A stretch of 64,000 nt of DNA, taken from the NCBI GenBank assembly GCA_017871115.1, contig JAFCIZ010000002.1, positions 3,617,501-3,681,500 on the forward strand, in the 5' to 3' direction. The position numbers were made by a program, and so were the translations under genes. The notes beneath the pieces were generated by a model. The model worked only from the letters and a program-made list of their open reading frames with translations. It was not told the origin of the DNA and ran no database searches. Positions 53,122 through 63,542 of this stretch are shown here, piece by piece; within the stretch, counting starts at the first letter, position 1; the number at the start of each line of letters is the position of its first letter. This DNA is from Cunninghamella blakesleeana. Its lineage: Eukaryota > Mucoromycota > Mucoromycetes > Mucorales > Cunninghamellaceae.

Positions 53122-55724
53122 ATGTCATCTACTCTTAAACCTGTTGAACAGCCATTAACTCCAGAACAAATCTATGCTCAAAAAGTAGAGTAAGTAATAT
53201 ATGTTTAAAAATAAATAAATACGTTATAAAATGATATATTTTCATAAAAGAAAAACTAATTATAATATAATTACTTTATGTATATAGTCCTGTCCGTAGT
53301 ATGAATGAAGAACGTGCTAAGGCCAAGTTCAACGTTAGAGAATTAACTTATTTATTAGATGGTGATCAAAAATCTACTGAAGTAAATATCATATATACAT
53401 ACACTTTTACATTTGTTATTTTTATATATGATATACTAATTACATATAAACATTCTCTTTATTATATTTCTAGTTTAAAGAAAAGGTTATGTTGGATTTA
53501 GAAAGAGACCCATTATTCAAGATGGATGATATTCATGATTTATCCAAGTCAGAACTTCGTGAACGTACTATGGAAAAGGTATAAAAACATTTATAGTTGA
53601 GGAAGAAAAAGAAATAAAAAAAAAAAGGGAGAGAGTATGCGTGTGAAATTAAAATAATGTAAAAAAAATATAAATAAATGACGATGATAAACTAAATGAA
53701 ATATTATATATATATATATATATATTATAGTATCGTAGTATGATCCATTACCTTCAAAGTGATTCTATTGAAAATTTCAAAAAGCGTATGGAAGTAGTTA
53801 GTATGGTTGATCCTGGTTTCTGGACTCGCTTTGGTGTCCATTATGGTTTATTTGTCGGTGCTTTACAAAGTAATGCTACACCTGGTCAATTAGGTTATTG
53901 GTTTGAGCATGGTGCTTTAGGTTTAAATAACTTTGTTGGTTGTTTTGCTATGACTGAACTTGGACATGGTTCTAATGTTCCTGGTTTAGAAACTACAGCT
54001 ACTTTTGACGAAGCTGCTGATCAATTCATTATTCATACTCCTACTTTAACCGCTACTAAATGGTGGATTGGTAAATATAAATACAATAACAAAATAAAAA
54101 CAAAATTAAGTTGTATTAAATTACATTTATTCATTTACCTTTTTAATTTTTTTTTATTTTATTTTTTTATTCTATTCTAGGTGGTGCTGCTCATAGTGCT
54201 ACACATGCTTCAGTATTCGCTCAATTGATTGTTAAAGGAAAGCGCTATGGTACTAAATGTTTTGTTGTTCCTCTTCGTGATCCCAAGAACTATAACCTCT
54301 TACCTGGTATTAATATTGGAGATATTGGTAAAAAGATGGGTCGTGATGGTATTGATAATGGATGGATTCAATTCACCAATGTTCGTATTCCTCGTGGTTA
54401 CATGCTTCAAAAGCATACTAAAGTATCACGTACTGGTGAAGTCCAAGAACCTAAATTACAACAATTAACCTATGGTGCTCTTTTACAAGGTCGTGTTGCT
54501 ATGGTAGTTGATAGTGGTAATGTATCCAAGAAAGCTTTATCTATTGCTATTCGTTATGCTGCTGTCCGCCGTCAATTTGCCAATTCCAAATCTGGAGGTG
54601 TTGAAACAAAATTATTAGATTACCCTATCCATCAACGTCGTTTAATGCCATTATTAGCCCAAACTTTTGCCATGTTGTTCACTGGTACTGAAATGACTCT
54701 TATGTATAACAACATGATGACCCGTTTAGAAAGTGCAAAGGAAGGTGATAAGGATTTAGATGAAGTTGTGGAAACTTTGAAAGAAACCCACTCCACTAGT
54801 GCTGGTCTTAAAGCCTTCTGTACATGGAATTGTCTTAGTACAATTGAACAATGTCGTCAATCATGTGGTGGTCATGGTTATTCCGCATATACTGGTTTAG
54901 CTGCCATGTATCAAGACTTTGCCGTCCAATGTACTTGGGAAGGAGATAACACCATTTTAACTTTACAAGCTGGTCGTTATTTGATCTCCTCTTATCGCGA
55001 AGCTGTAAAAGGCAAAAAATTATCACCCGGTGTTGGTTATCTTAATAATTTGAATACTTTAATCGGTAAACGTTGCCCCGCCAAGACAGCCCAAGATATT
55101 CTTAACCCTCAACTTCTTGTTGAAGCCTGGCAAGTGGTCTGTGCCAATGCTGTAAAGAATGCCGGTTTAGAATTTGAATCTTGTATTGCTCGTGGATTAG
55201 ATATTGATGATGCTTATGAAGAATGTTCTCAAACCCGTTTATATGCTGCTAGACTTCATTCTTATAACTACTTATACAACCGTTTCGTAGATGGTGCTTC
55301 TAAATTACAAGGTAACTTGGCTGCTGTCATGAAGGATGTATGTTTATTATATGGTTTATACACTATTGAAGAAAATGCCGGTGCTTTCTTACAATATGAA
55401 TACTTCTCTCCTCAACAAATTGAATTTGTCCGTAGTCAAGTCAATGCATTATGTAAAGCTGTCCGTGACCAAGCTATTCCTTTAGTAGACTCTTTCAATT
55501 TATCTGATTATGTCATTAATTCTCCTCTTGGTCGTAAAGATGGTAATGTCTACGTTGCTTACTTTGATCAAGTAAAACGTCAAAACCCTCAAGGTGAACA
55601 TCCTTATTTCGATAGATTGATTAAACCTTTAATTCATCGTGGTAATGGTGCTAATGAAGATGAAGATGAATATGAAGATGAACAAGCTGGCTTGGAAGAT
55701 GATGATGATGAAAATGATGAATAA
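53122..55724 (+). CDS. POX1: Acyl-CoA oxidase (peroxisomal beta-oxidation)
   Basis: Flavoenzyme making trans-2-enoyl-CoA and hydrogen peroxide, the first step of peroxisomal beta-oxidation. Exons: 53122-53189, 53288-53381, 53474-53578, 53731-54070, 54181-55724, giving 716 aa. Blocks: FKMDDIHDLSKSELRERTM, VGCFAMTELGHGSNVPGLET (FAD site), ATKWWIGGAAHSATHASVFA, KMGRDGIDNGWIQFTNVRIP, and QCTWEGDNTILTLQAGRYL with the catalytic Glu near residue 455. The protein ends in an Asp/Glu-rich tail without a C-terminal SKL-type PTS1, and I see no PTS2 near the start; yeast acyl-CoA oxidase also lacks a PTS1 and reaches peroxisomes through Pex5 in another way. Codon bias fits high expression. Confidence 0.96.
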
Positions 55725-57101
55725 TTTATTATTTTTAAAAAAGAAAATTATATACATATAAAAACATATAAATAATAGATGAATAAAATAACAAATATAT
55801 ATAAACTATCATCTACATATATCTTTTTTTTTTTTATCACTTTCTATACATATATTATTATTTATTTATTTATTTATTGTATTATGCCCTCCCTCTCTAC
55901 TTTATATAGTAAAATATACTTTTATGAATATGATTCCTTTGCTTTTAAATATTTTATAAACAATTATTTCAATAAACTTGTTAATTTTTATTACAAAAAA
56001 AAAAAAGTATATTAAAATTTTATTCATTCATAATGTTGATTTCATTCACATATTTGTTTACTTGTCATAGATAATTGGTATGGAAAAAAAAAAATAGATT
56101 ATCTTTAATTAAAAAACGAAAATCTCAGACATCATACGCCTTTTTTTTTAGTGTATATGATATGCTTTAGTCCCAGATCTTGAACTGTTTTTTAAAAAAA
56201 AAATTATTGATGATGCTTATAAAATAACTCATACTATTATTAGAATTGATTCGTTATAGAATCCAACCTTAGTAATTGGCTTTCTTTTTTTAACCCCAAA
56301 ATAAGAATATTTCAATGTTTTTCCATTCGAAAAAAAAGAAAAAAACTTCACCTTGGGTATTTTTTTTTACCTAATATTATTTATTTTTATCATATACACT
56401 ATAAAACTATGAGAGAATTATAAATATATCATCCAATGATTCATAGAAGGAACTAATAATAACATTTAAAAAAAAAATGATCATTTTTATATTCGGCACT
56501 TTCCAAAAATATTCAACAAAGCTGTCAAAAAAAAATCAATGCTTAACTGAAACCTTACTTCAAAATATTAAAAAACGAATGCCGCATGATTTAAATACCT
56601 TATAATAAAAGCTTATATTCAAACATGAATAAGTTTAATAGTAATAGAAAGTAGTTTGCTTTTAAATAATATCCACATTTATTTTTTAAAAAACATTCAC
56701 TCATTTTTTTTAAATTGTATTATCCTATTTTATTTTATTCATTTCATTCTATAATTTTTTTTTAAAAAAAAAAAGATGATGGTTACTATATTCCCGGTAA
56801 ATTTTACTTTTTCTACTTTTAAAAAAAAAAACTACGACGAACTTTTTAAAGCAAAGTATTTTATAAAGCATGATGATTCATCTAATAATAAAATAACATA
56901 GCCTCAAGTTTATATACTTAAAAATAAAATAAAAAACAGTGGTTAAAAAAGAATGACCAAGTTTTAGATTTTTTTTAATATCAAAGCCATTATGTTTCAA
57001 TCCCTTTTTTTATTTAGTATATAAAGGAAGAGATTTTTTCATTTCTTTCTTTTGTAAAAAATCATAATTAATTTAATTAATTGAAATAAAAAAACCAAAC
57101 A
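55725..57101. other. Intergenic region before the secreted-protein cluster
   Basis: About 1.4 kb. POX1 3' region, then A/T with scattered words containing G and C (56120-56300) but no gene resemblance. Ends with the TATA box of the first cysteine-rich gene. Confidence 0.5.
57018..57025 (+). promoter_or_regulatory. TATA box of first cysteine-rich secreted gene
   Basis: TATATAAA followed by GGAAGAG, 77 bases before the ATG at 57102. A similarly placed TATATAAA or TATAAAT precedes the next three genes of the cluster. Confidence 0.45.
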
Positions 57102-57527
57102 ATGAAATATCTTACTCTTTTCATCATTGCTTTATGGATGATATCCATGTTTGTCTTGGCTGCTGAAGAACAAGAAGGAGAAAAATCCCAAGAAGTTACT
57201 GACCAAGAAAAAGTAGCAGATACTGAAGATGATAGTCATGATATTGATGAAAATCAATGGGGAAGACGATGTTTCTGGACCCATTGTTCAAGACATCATA
57301 GTTGGTGTCCAAGGTAATTATAAAAAAGATACTATCGTAAAATAATAATAAAAAGGAGAACTTACGCTTCTTTTTTTCTTTTTTCTAGAGGAACTTATGC
57401 TATCCAAGAACGTAGATGTGGAAGATGGGGTACTTCTTATTGTTGTGCTAGACGTCATTGGGGTGGTGGTGGTGGACACCATGATCATGATCATGATGAA
57501 GAATCAAACACTGAAGAACAAACTTAG
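57102..57527 (+). CDS. Secreted six-cysteine protein, cluster member 1
   Basis: Exons 57102-57313 and 57389-57527 give 116 aa. Residues 1-20 (MKYLTLFIIALWMISMFVLA) are a strong signal peptide. Residues 21-53 are acidic (Glu/Asp/Gln). The cysteine core follows: C-x4-C-x6-C-x11-C-x7-CC, with CFWTHC, CPRGTYAIQERRCG and SYCC. The tail is Gly5 followed by HHDHDHDEE, a possible metal-binding patch. The single intron falls inside the core, within the Arg codon after CP. Paralogous to the next two genes by signal peptide, core and tail. No known family recognised; the cysteine spacing recalls defensin-like folds, but there is no sequence homology I can assert. Role (antimicrobial, surface or host-interaction) is unknown. 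Confidence 0.85.
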
Positions 57528-58284
57528 TTTATCTTTTTACTTATGATGACACTTTTTAAAAAAAAAATATGTTTATAAATATGAATAATTGTTTAAAATT
57601 AATTTTAAAAAAAAAATGAATAATGGTAGTTAAAAAAAAGAGTGTTATTTCTTTTTTAAAAATAATAATTTAATGTAAATAAAATAGTAAAACTTTCCTT
57701 TCCTTTATTTTTTGCTTTTATTTTTTTTAAGTCATTTTAAAATACTTGCGATATCTTTTTATGGGAGAAATGATATTTTTTAAGCTGCATGAATTTTTTT
57801 TTTTTTTTTCATTTAATTTAAATTAAAATGGATATATTCTTGATCTGAATAATATAAAATTGCTTAGAAGCTTATTAAATGTAAAATGAGACGAGTAATA
57901 ATACTAATAACCTCTTTCTTGTGAAAAAAAAAAAAATGAAGCATGCTTTATTTATCTAGACCCAATGTTCTATTTAATAATATATTTTCATTATTAACCC
58001 TTTGGAAAAAAAGAAGTAGCATGAATAAAAAAGAATTAGAATATACTAGCTAAGTTTTACGAAAAAAAAAAAAAAAAAAAAAAAAAAGGTAGTGAGAAAA
58101 TAAAATATATAAATAATGTACTTCTTGTTGAAGATGTTTCATTCAGCCTCTTTTTTAAAGATATAAATAAATATGAATTTAAAAAAAATGGAATATATAA
58201 ACCATTGATTTTTTGTTTTTTTAAAAAAAAAGTTCTTTTTATCATTATTTATTTAATTAAACAAACTATATTGAATTAAAAAAA
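57528..58284. other. Spacer between cluster members 1 and 2
   Basis: About 760 bases of A/T with an A26 run at 58062-58087 and a TATATAAA at 58194-58201. No gene. Confidence 0.6.
58194..58201 (+). promoter_or_regulatory. TATA box of second cysteine-rich secreted gene
   Basis: TATATAAA followed by CC, 84 bases before the ATG at 58285, at nearly the same distance as in cluster member 1. An ATTTAATTAA word also lies between TATA and ATG in both genes. Confidence 0.4.
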
Positions 58285-58566
58285 ATGAAGTATCTTATTA
58301 TCCTCCTCTTAACTATATGGATGATTTCCATGTTTGTATTGGCTGATGAAACGGAAGGAGAAGAAGAGCTTGTTGGTGAGGATCAAGAAGAGCTTGTTGG
58401 TGAGGATCAAGAAGCTATGGTAGATGAAGAAAATCAATACTGTTGGTGGTCCGAATGCTCCCATCATCCTCCATGTGGTTATTATAGCTCTTGGAGGAAT
58501 TGCGGTTGGGGTAAGGCTTATTATTGCTGTGATAGCCATGGTGGTGGCGGTGGTGGTGGTTATTAA
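58285..58566 (+). CDS. Secreted six-cysteine protein, cluster member 2
   Basis: Intronless, 93 aa. Signal peptide residues 1-20 (MKYLIILLLTIWMISMFVLA) differs from member 1 at few positions, and the DNA is also close there. An acidic spacer contains a perfect 8-residue duplication (EELVGEDQ twice; 24-bp direct repeat at 58363-58410). Core: C-x4-C-x5-C-x8-C-x7-CC (CWWSEC, CGWGKAYYCC). It ends in a Gly run and Tyr. Relative to members 1 and 3 it lacks the CP dipeptide and three residues between Cys3 and Cys4. No database family recognised. Confidence 0.83.
   Translation: MKYLIILLLTIWMISMFVLADETEGEEELVGEDQEELVGEDQEAMVDEENQYCWWSECSHHPPCGYYSSWRNCGWGKAYYCCDSHGGGGGGGY
58363..58410 (+). repeat. 24-bp perfect tandem duplication in cluster member 2
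   Basis: Two identical 24-bp units (58363-58386, 58387-58410), in frame, each encoding EELVGEDQ in the acidic spacer. Identity at every base suggests a recent event. Confidence 0.9.
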
Positions 58567-58848
58567 TATCAAAGGGTTAGTTTATTCTTTTTTTATTATT
58601 ACTTATTTAAAAAAAAATGTCTATGAAATAATAATCAGTTAGTGTGTAAATACATCATTTAAAAAAACTACTTTTATTTATAATAAAAAAGAATATCTAT
58701 TTATCTACATTAAAGAATAATTTGGTTTATTAGTATATCAATATATAAAAATATTCATTATGCTTTTTTTCCCCAACTTGAATGTAATTGCTCATCAAAA
58801 ATTAAGTCCGTTTTTTTTTTTTCTAAGGTTCTAGTACCATCACCTTAT

Positions 58849-58902
<54 letters not shown>

Positions 58903-59116
58903 AAGGTTTCACGTATTAAGGTCCGTTTTTTTTTCCTTTCAATGTTTTAGATAAGCTTACTCATGTATCTTTAGCTAAAAACTTCTTTAAATGGGCAGAT
59001 TTTCTTAAAAAGAAGAAAATAGTAATTTTTTAAAATAAAATAATAATATAAATATCAGGGAATGGTGTTTTTTTTTCTTTTCCTTCTATTGTCATTATTC
59101 TATATAATTCAATTAA
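58567..59116. other. Spacer between cluster members 2 and 3
   Basis: About 550 bases. Contains an A45 run (58856-58900) bracketed by two near-identical words, ATTAAGTCCGTTTTTTTTT at 58801 and ATTAAGGTCCGTTTTTTTT at 58915. A TATAAAT lies at 59047-59053. No gene. Confidence 0.6.
58856..58900. repeat. A45 homopolymer within the secreted-protein cluster
   Basis: Uninterrupted A run preceded by T8 and lying between two copies of an ATTAAG(G)TCCG-T9 word. Confidence 0.85.
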
Positions 59117-59506
59117 ATGAAGTACCTCAGCCTTTTTATTTTTACTTTGTGGTTAATCTCTATGGCTGCTTTAGCCATTGAACCTAAAGAAAATATTACT
59201 ACAAACAATACCGTTGTAACTTTACCCATTGAACCTAAAGAAAATACTAGTATAAATGATACCTCTTTACCTTTAGAAGCTGGAAAATACTACCAAAGAT
59301 GCTGGTGGACAAACTGTTATAGAGTCAGCTATTGCCCTGGTGATGCTTACTTGAAATATCGTAGAGGTTGTGGTCGCCGTTACTCTAAAAGCTACTGTTG
59401 TAGTCGTGATCATTACCATGACGGTGGTCGTAATGGTGGTGGTCGTAATGGAGGTGGTCGTAATGGAGGTGGTCACAATGGTGGTGGCTACCATCATGGC
59501 CACTAA
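59117..59506 (+). CDS. Secreted six-cysteine protein, cluster member 3
   Basis: Intronless, 129 aa. Signal peptide residues 1-20 (MKYLSLFIFTLWLISMAALA). The spacer consists of two copies of a 17-residue unit beginning IEPKEN (51-bp period, starting at 59177 and 59228) and holds four N-glycosylation sequons (NIT, NNT, NTS, NDT) in place of the acidic stretch of members 1 and 2. Core: C-x4-C-x5-C-x11-C-x8-CC (CWWTNC, SYCPGDAYLKYRRGCG, SYCC). The tail is a (GGGRN) repeat from a 15-bp minisatellite at 59423-59487, ending YHHGH. Same family as members 1 and 2; function unknown. Confidence 0.85.
   Translation: MKYLSLFIFTLWLISMAALAIEPKENITTNNTVVTLPIEPKENTSINDTSLPLEAGKYYQRCWWTNCYRVSYCPGDAYLKYRRGCGRRYSKSYCCSRDHYHDGGRNGGGRNGGGRNGGGHNGGGYHHGH
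59423..59487 (+). repeat. 15-bp coding minisatellite in cluster member 3
   Basis: Four 15-bp units (GGTGGTCGTAATGGT and variants) encoding GGRNG repeats in the C-terminal tail; the last unit has His for Arg. Likely length-variable between strains. Confidence 0.85.
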
Positions 59507-60127
59507 AAAAAAAAATAGTTTATATTAAATTGTATATTTTCATTTCTTCCTATTTTTTTTAACGTATAGAATAAAATTCATTGGTGTGTAAACTTTTTTT
59601 GAAATAAAATAAAAAATGATTACATTATATATTTTTTAATCCTTACCGTTCGTCCCTTTTTTTCCCTTTTTTTTAATACGTAAGATGAAATAATAAATAA
59701 GATGCATATGTAGGCGTTACATTGCGCCAATGGAAATAAAAAAGGAAATAAAGTAGGAAGTTGAATATATTATCAACTTAAAAAGAAATAATAAAAAACT
59801 AATTATAATATATAATATATAATATAATATATAATGGTTATACATAAACTATATATATATTAGATTGAAAGTCAAAGTTTATTATATACAACCGAATTTT
59901 AAGTGTGTTTATATATAAAAGTAATTCATACTGTTTATGGAAATAAAAATATATATATATAAATTTTATTTTTGATTGGAAGGTTTTTTAAAAAATATTT
60001 ATTTTTATTTACATATTCATGCTTAAAAATATAAATTGATCACATATCCTGGTATTTTTTTCATTTTCTTTCCATATTTCTTCTTTTTTTTTTAAAAAAA
60101 AAAAAAACAAAACAAATAAATAATAGG
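59507..60127. other. Spacer between cluster members 3 and 4
   Basis: About 620 bases of A/T with a short mixed block at 59640-59735 and a TATAAAT at 60030-60036. No gene. Confidence 0.55.
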
Positions 60128-60442
60128 ATGAAAAACATTATTACCTTTATTACTTTTCTTTGGTTAGCCACTTTATTTGTCTCTGCAAGCAAAATTAACA
60201 AGGATGGATGGACAACCAAATGTGAAATGTCACCTAAATGTCCTAAAGGTTGGTTAGAAGATGGTAAACGTCTTTGTAATAAATGGGAAAAGAAAATCCA
60301 TTGTGTTAAAGGAATTGATAAGGATGGACTCACTCCTTGTGTTATGACTATGGATCCTCCCTGTCCAAAAGGTTATGTTAGGGACAAAGTTATCATTTGT
60401 AACAAATGGGAAAGAAAAGCTCATTGTGTTAAAAAAAATTAA
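60128..60442 (+). CDS. Secreted protein with two four-cysteine repeats, cluster member 4
   Basis: Intronless, 104 aa. Residues 1-20 (MKNIITFITFLWLATLFVSA) are a signal peptide of the same style as its neighbours. The mature part is two copies of a module of about 38 residues. Copy 1: C-x5-CPKGW-x8-CNKWEKKIHC. Copy 2: C-x7-CPKGY-x8-CNKWERKAHC. Each copy starts from a KDG triplet. The pattern CP-x-G...C...C equals cysteines 3-5 of members 1 and 3, so each repeat matches cysteines 2-5 of their core without the outer Cys1 and Cys6. There is no Gly/His tail. It is basic overall, unlike the acidic spacers next door. No described family recognised. Confidence 0.83.
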   Translation: MKNIITFITFLWLATLFVSASKINKDGWTTKCEMSPKCPKGWLEDGKRLCNKWEKKIHCVKGIDKDGLTPCVMTMDPPCPKGYVRDKVIICNKWERKAHCVKKN

Positions 60443-61306
60443 GCAACTTTTTTTTTTATTGTTATTGTTACTATTCAAATAAAAGATTTTTTATGACATT
60501 ACCTTGGTTTTTTAATAAACTCATATCTTTATTAAATATAAACATAAATAAAAATGCCTCATAATCAAATGAAAAGCTTTTTTTAAAAAAAAAAAAAAAA
60601 AAAAGAAAAGAAAAAAATGTATTGATCACCGCGGTCAATTTAAAGAGATTTTATAGAATAGTCATATTTATATCGAGGATTAAAGATTGATTTAAAGTTT
60701 ATAGCTTGATATTATTTTCGTATTTTCCATCGCATTATTGGATATATATACGTGTATGTATATATATATATATTTAATGCATGAATAATAAAATATTAAA
60801 TAGTGTATCTTTTTGGTTCGATAAATTTTTTATTGCACCAGACGAATCTAACTAAAAGGACTATATATTTTTAGACGAACAAAGTATTATTTCTATTTTT
60901 ATATATTGCTTATAAAATGTCATTGTTTTTTTATTCATTATATATACAAATAATATATTACATTATTTATATGAATAATAAATAAGCAAGTTATAAGTAA
61001 TATTCAATAACAAATGAAAGAAAGGAAAAAAGAAGGATATATGAATATATTAAGTAAAAAAAAGAAAAAGAAAAGAGAATGAAAGTAAAGATACTTTTTT
61101 TTAATAAATTTAACCAATAACACTCCTACCTGGGTTTTATTTATATTCACCAAAAAAAAAATCTTTTTGTTTTCCAAAATTAAAAAAAAATAGACGGGGA
61201 AAGAAAAATTTATAAAATAAAAAACTGCGTAATTCTTAAACTTTTCTTTTTCTTCTCTCTCTTTATTTGTTTTCTTTTTTTTTTTCACGTTAAATTATTT
61301 ATCCAT
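60443..61306. other. Intergenic region, cluster to mitochondrial carrier
   Basis: About 860 bases. Includes A runs near 60585-60616, a perfect ACCGCGGT palindrome at 60628-60635 and pyrimidine-rich sequence (61240-61285) just before the carrier start. The long minus frame here is A/T-driven noise. Confidence 0.55.
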
Positions 61307-63041
61307 ATGACAATACAAGATGCTCCTAACATATCTAAATCCAATTGTTTCTATAATCAATTCAATATTTTATCACCTAGAATAGATGCAAATAATAAAT
61401 ACCCACCTTATTTTGATGTAAGAACATCAATATTATTATTACAATTATTAAAGGGTAATATTTAAATGTCAATATGTTTATTTATTATTTGTTTTATATA
61501 TATTAGACCATACTTGCTGGGGGAATAGGCGGTTCAGCAGCTGATTTCGTAATGCATAGGTAATAATAATAAAATAATAACTTTTTCTATTTTATTATTA
61601 TTATATATATATATAAATAGATAAGAGTGCGAGCGAACGATATATATATATATATTCATTATAAAAAACATTACTTTGTTTTAGTGTTGATACAGTAAAA
61701 ACTAGATTACAAGGGCAACCTTTACATCGCGCACCAAAATATCATAATATGGTACAATCTTATAGACTTATATTAAAAGAAGAAGGTATATTGCGTGGTT
61801 TATATGCTGGTATTACACCTGCTATGCTTGGGTCAAGTATGTGTATATAAAAATAAATAACAAAAAATGATATTTAAAAGGTTTTAATGTATATATATAT
61901 ATATATATATGCAAACTAACTACTAATATAACCATTGTTACCTTTCTTTCTTTCCTTCTTTTTTATGATTTTCCTTTCTCCTTAGTTCCTGGAACACTTA
62001 TTTATTTTTCTATATATGAATTTACAAAAAGAAATCTTGGCGATAATAGCGTACCTGAAGTTATAGCTCATTTGACAGCTGGCTCACTTGGTGATTTAGC
62101 GGCATCGGTAGTTTACGTACCATCTGAAGTATTGAAAACGAGAATGCAACTTCAAGGAAAATATAATAATCCTCATTTCGTTAGTGGTTATAATTATCGT
62201 AATACATGGCATGCTGCTAAAGTGGTAAATTAATCAATAATAATAAAAGTGAAAAGGAAAAAGGAAAATAAATAAACGATGAGGAGGAAAAAGAGAGTGC
62301 TCTTAATCATTAGAATTCTTTTTTTTATTTTTCTACTATTATATAAATGTATAGATTGTTCAGTATGATGGCTGGGGTGCCTTATTTCATGGATTCAAAG
62401 CAACTATTCTTCGCGATGTACCTTATTCAGCTATTCAATTTGCATGCTATGGTAAATTATCATATATATATTGATTTTTAGAAAAAAAGAAATAGTATTT
62501 ATTACTTCCTTTTTTATTTAATCTTCTAATACATTGTATTTTTATTATTTTAGAACGATTTAAAAAAATAGCACACCATAATTATGTTAAACCAGGAGAA
62601 CAATTACCAATAGGAATGGATTTATTAACTGGGTCATTAGCAGGAGCTATAGCTGGGGCTATCACTACACCCTTAGATGTAATGAAAACGTTATTACAAA
62701 CACAACAAAGTGGGAAAAAAACAACACCAGCATCTACCAAAACCACCTCCACAACCATCAATACCATTACTTCAACATCAACCGTGATAACACATACAAC
62801 TACACCAAAACATTATAACGGGATCATAGAAGGATTAATATGGAATTACAAACACCAAGGGATTGGAGGTTTATTTAGAGGTATTGGACCACGAGTCTTT
62901 TGGACTAGTTTACAAAGTGCTATTATGTTTGTTATTTATGAACAAGTATTACATATAGAAGAATCTTTAAGAGAGAAAAAAGAATGGCCTCCATCTGTTT
63001 TAATGAAACAGTGGCTTTATTCGTCATCACCATCATCATAA
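61307..63041 (+). CDS. MME1: Mitochondrial carrier, MME1/YMR166C-like
   Basis: SLC25-family inner-membrane carrier; the yeast counterpart Mme1 exports mitochondrial magnesium. Exons: 61307-61417, 61507-61559, 61685-61836, 61986-62224, 62355-62451, 62554-63041, giving 379 aa. Three carrier repeats are visible by their signature starts: [11 protein letters not shown] (Ser in place of the usual Pro, as I recall it in yeast Mme1), [14 protein letters not shown] and [14 protein letters not shown]. Other shared blocks: [87 protein letters not shown] Thr/Ser-rich insertion of about 35 residues lies after the third signature. Substrate is inferred from the yeast relative only. Confidence 0.9.
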
Positions 63042-63436
63042 TATCTTTTTCATCATCATTCCCCCTTTCTCTTTTATTTTTTTAATAATAATTAATTATT
63101 TGTAAAATCATCTAAATAGCATTTTTTTAATATAATACTCATATATACAAAACCCTTCTCTACACTTGTTTTTTTTTTTACGTACGTTTTTTTTTTTTTT
63201 TTATTGATTTTATATAAATATATAGAAACCATGTTTAGACCATTATCATTATCATCATCATTTATTTTATTTATTCATTTTATTTTATCAATATCATTTA
63301 TGATTCCTTTTTTTTTTTTTTTTTTGTATCTTTTCATTTATATAAAATAAAAAAATGATATTTTTTTATGCAAATGATCATAAAAAAAATCAAAAGATAT
63401 TGACAAATAAATGAAAGAAAAATAGAGTTAAATGCA

Positions 63437-63471
<35 letters not shown>

Positions 63472-63542
63472 TATAGTAAAAACTAACCAACAACTTTGTT
63501 TGTAAATGTATTATATGTATTTAAAATCTATATTTCCCTCTA

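Noticed and set aside
58309..58642. Alternative frames overlapping cluster member 2, including a Val/Ile-rich plus frame
   Set aside because: The chosen frame has a signal peptide and a cysteine pattern shared with two neighbours; the others have neither.
57102..59506. Calling the six-cysteine proteins defensins
   Set aside because: Spacing resembles defensin-type patterns, but loops and sequence do not match and the joint loss of Cys1 and Cys6 next door does not fit beta-defensin pairing. Left as unassigned.
61004..61288. 94-codon minus frame rich in Phe/Lys
   Set aside because: A/T-driven frame overlapping the carrier promoter; no motif, no start context.
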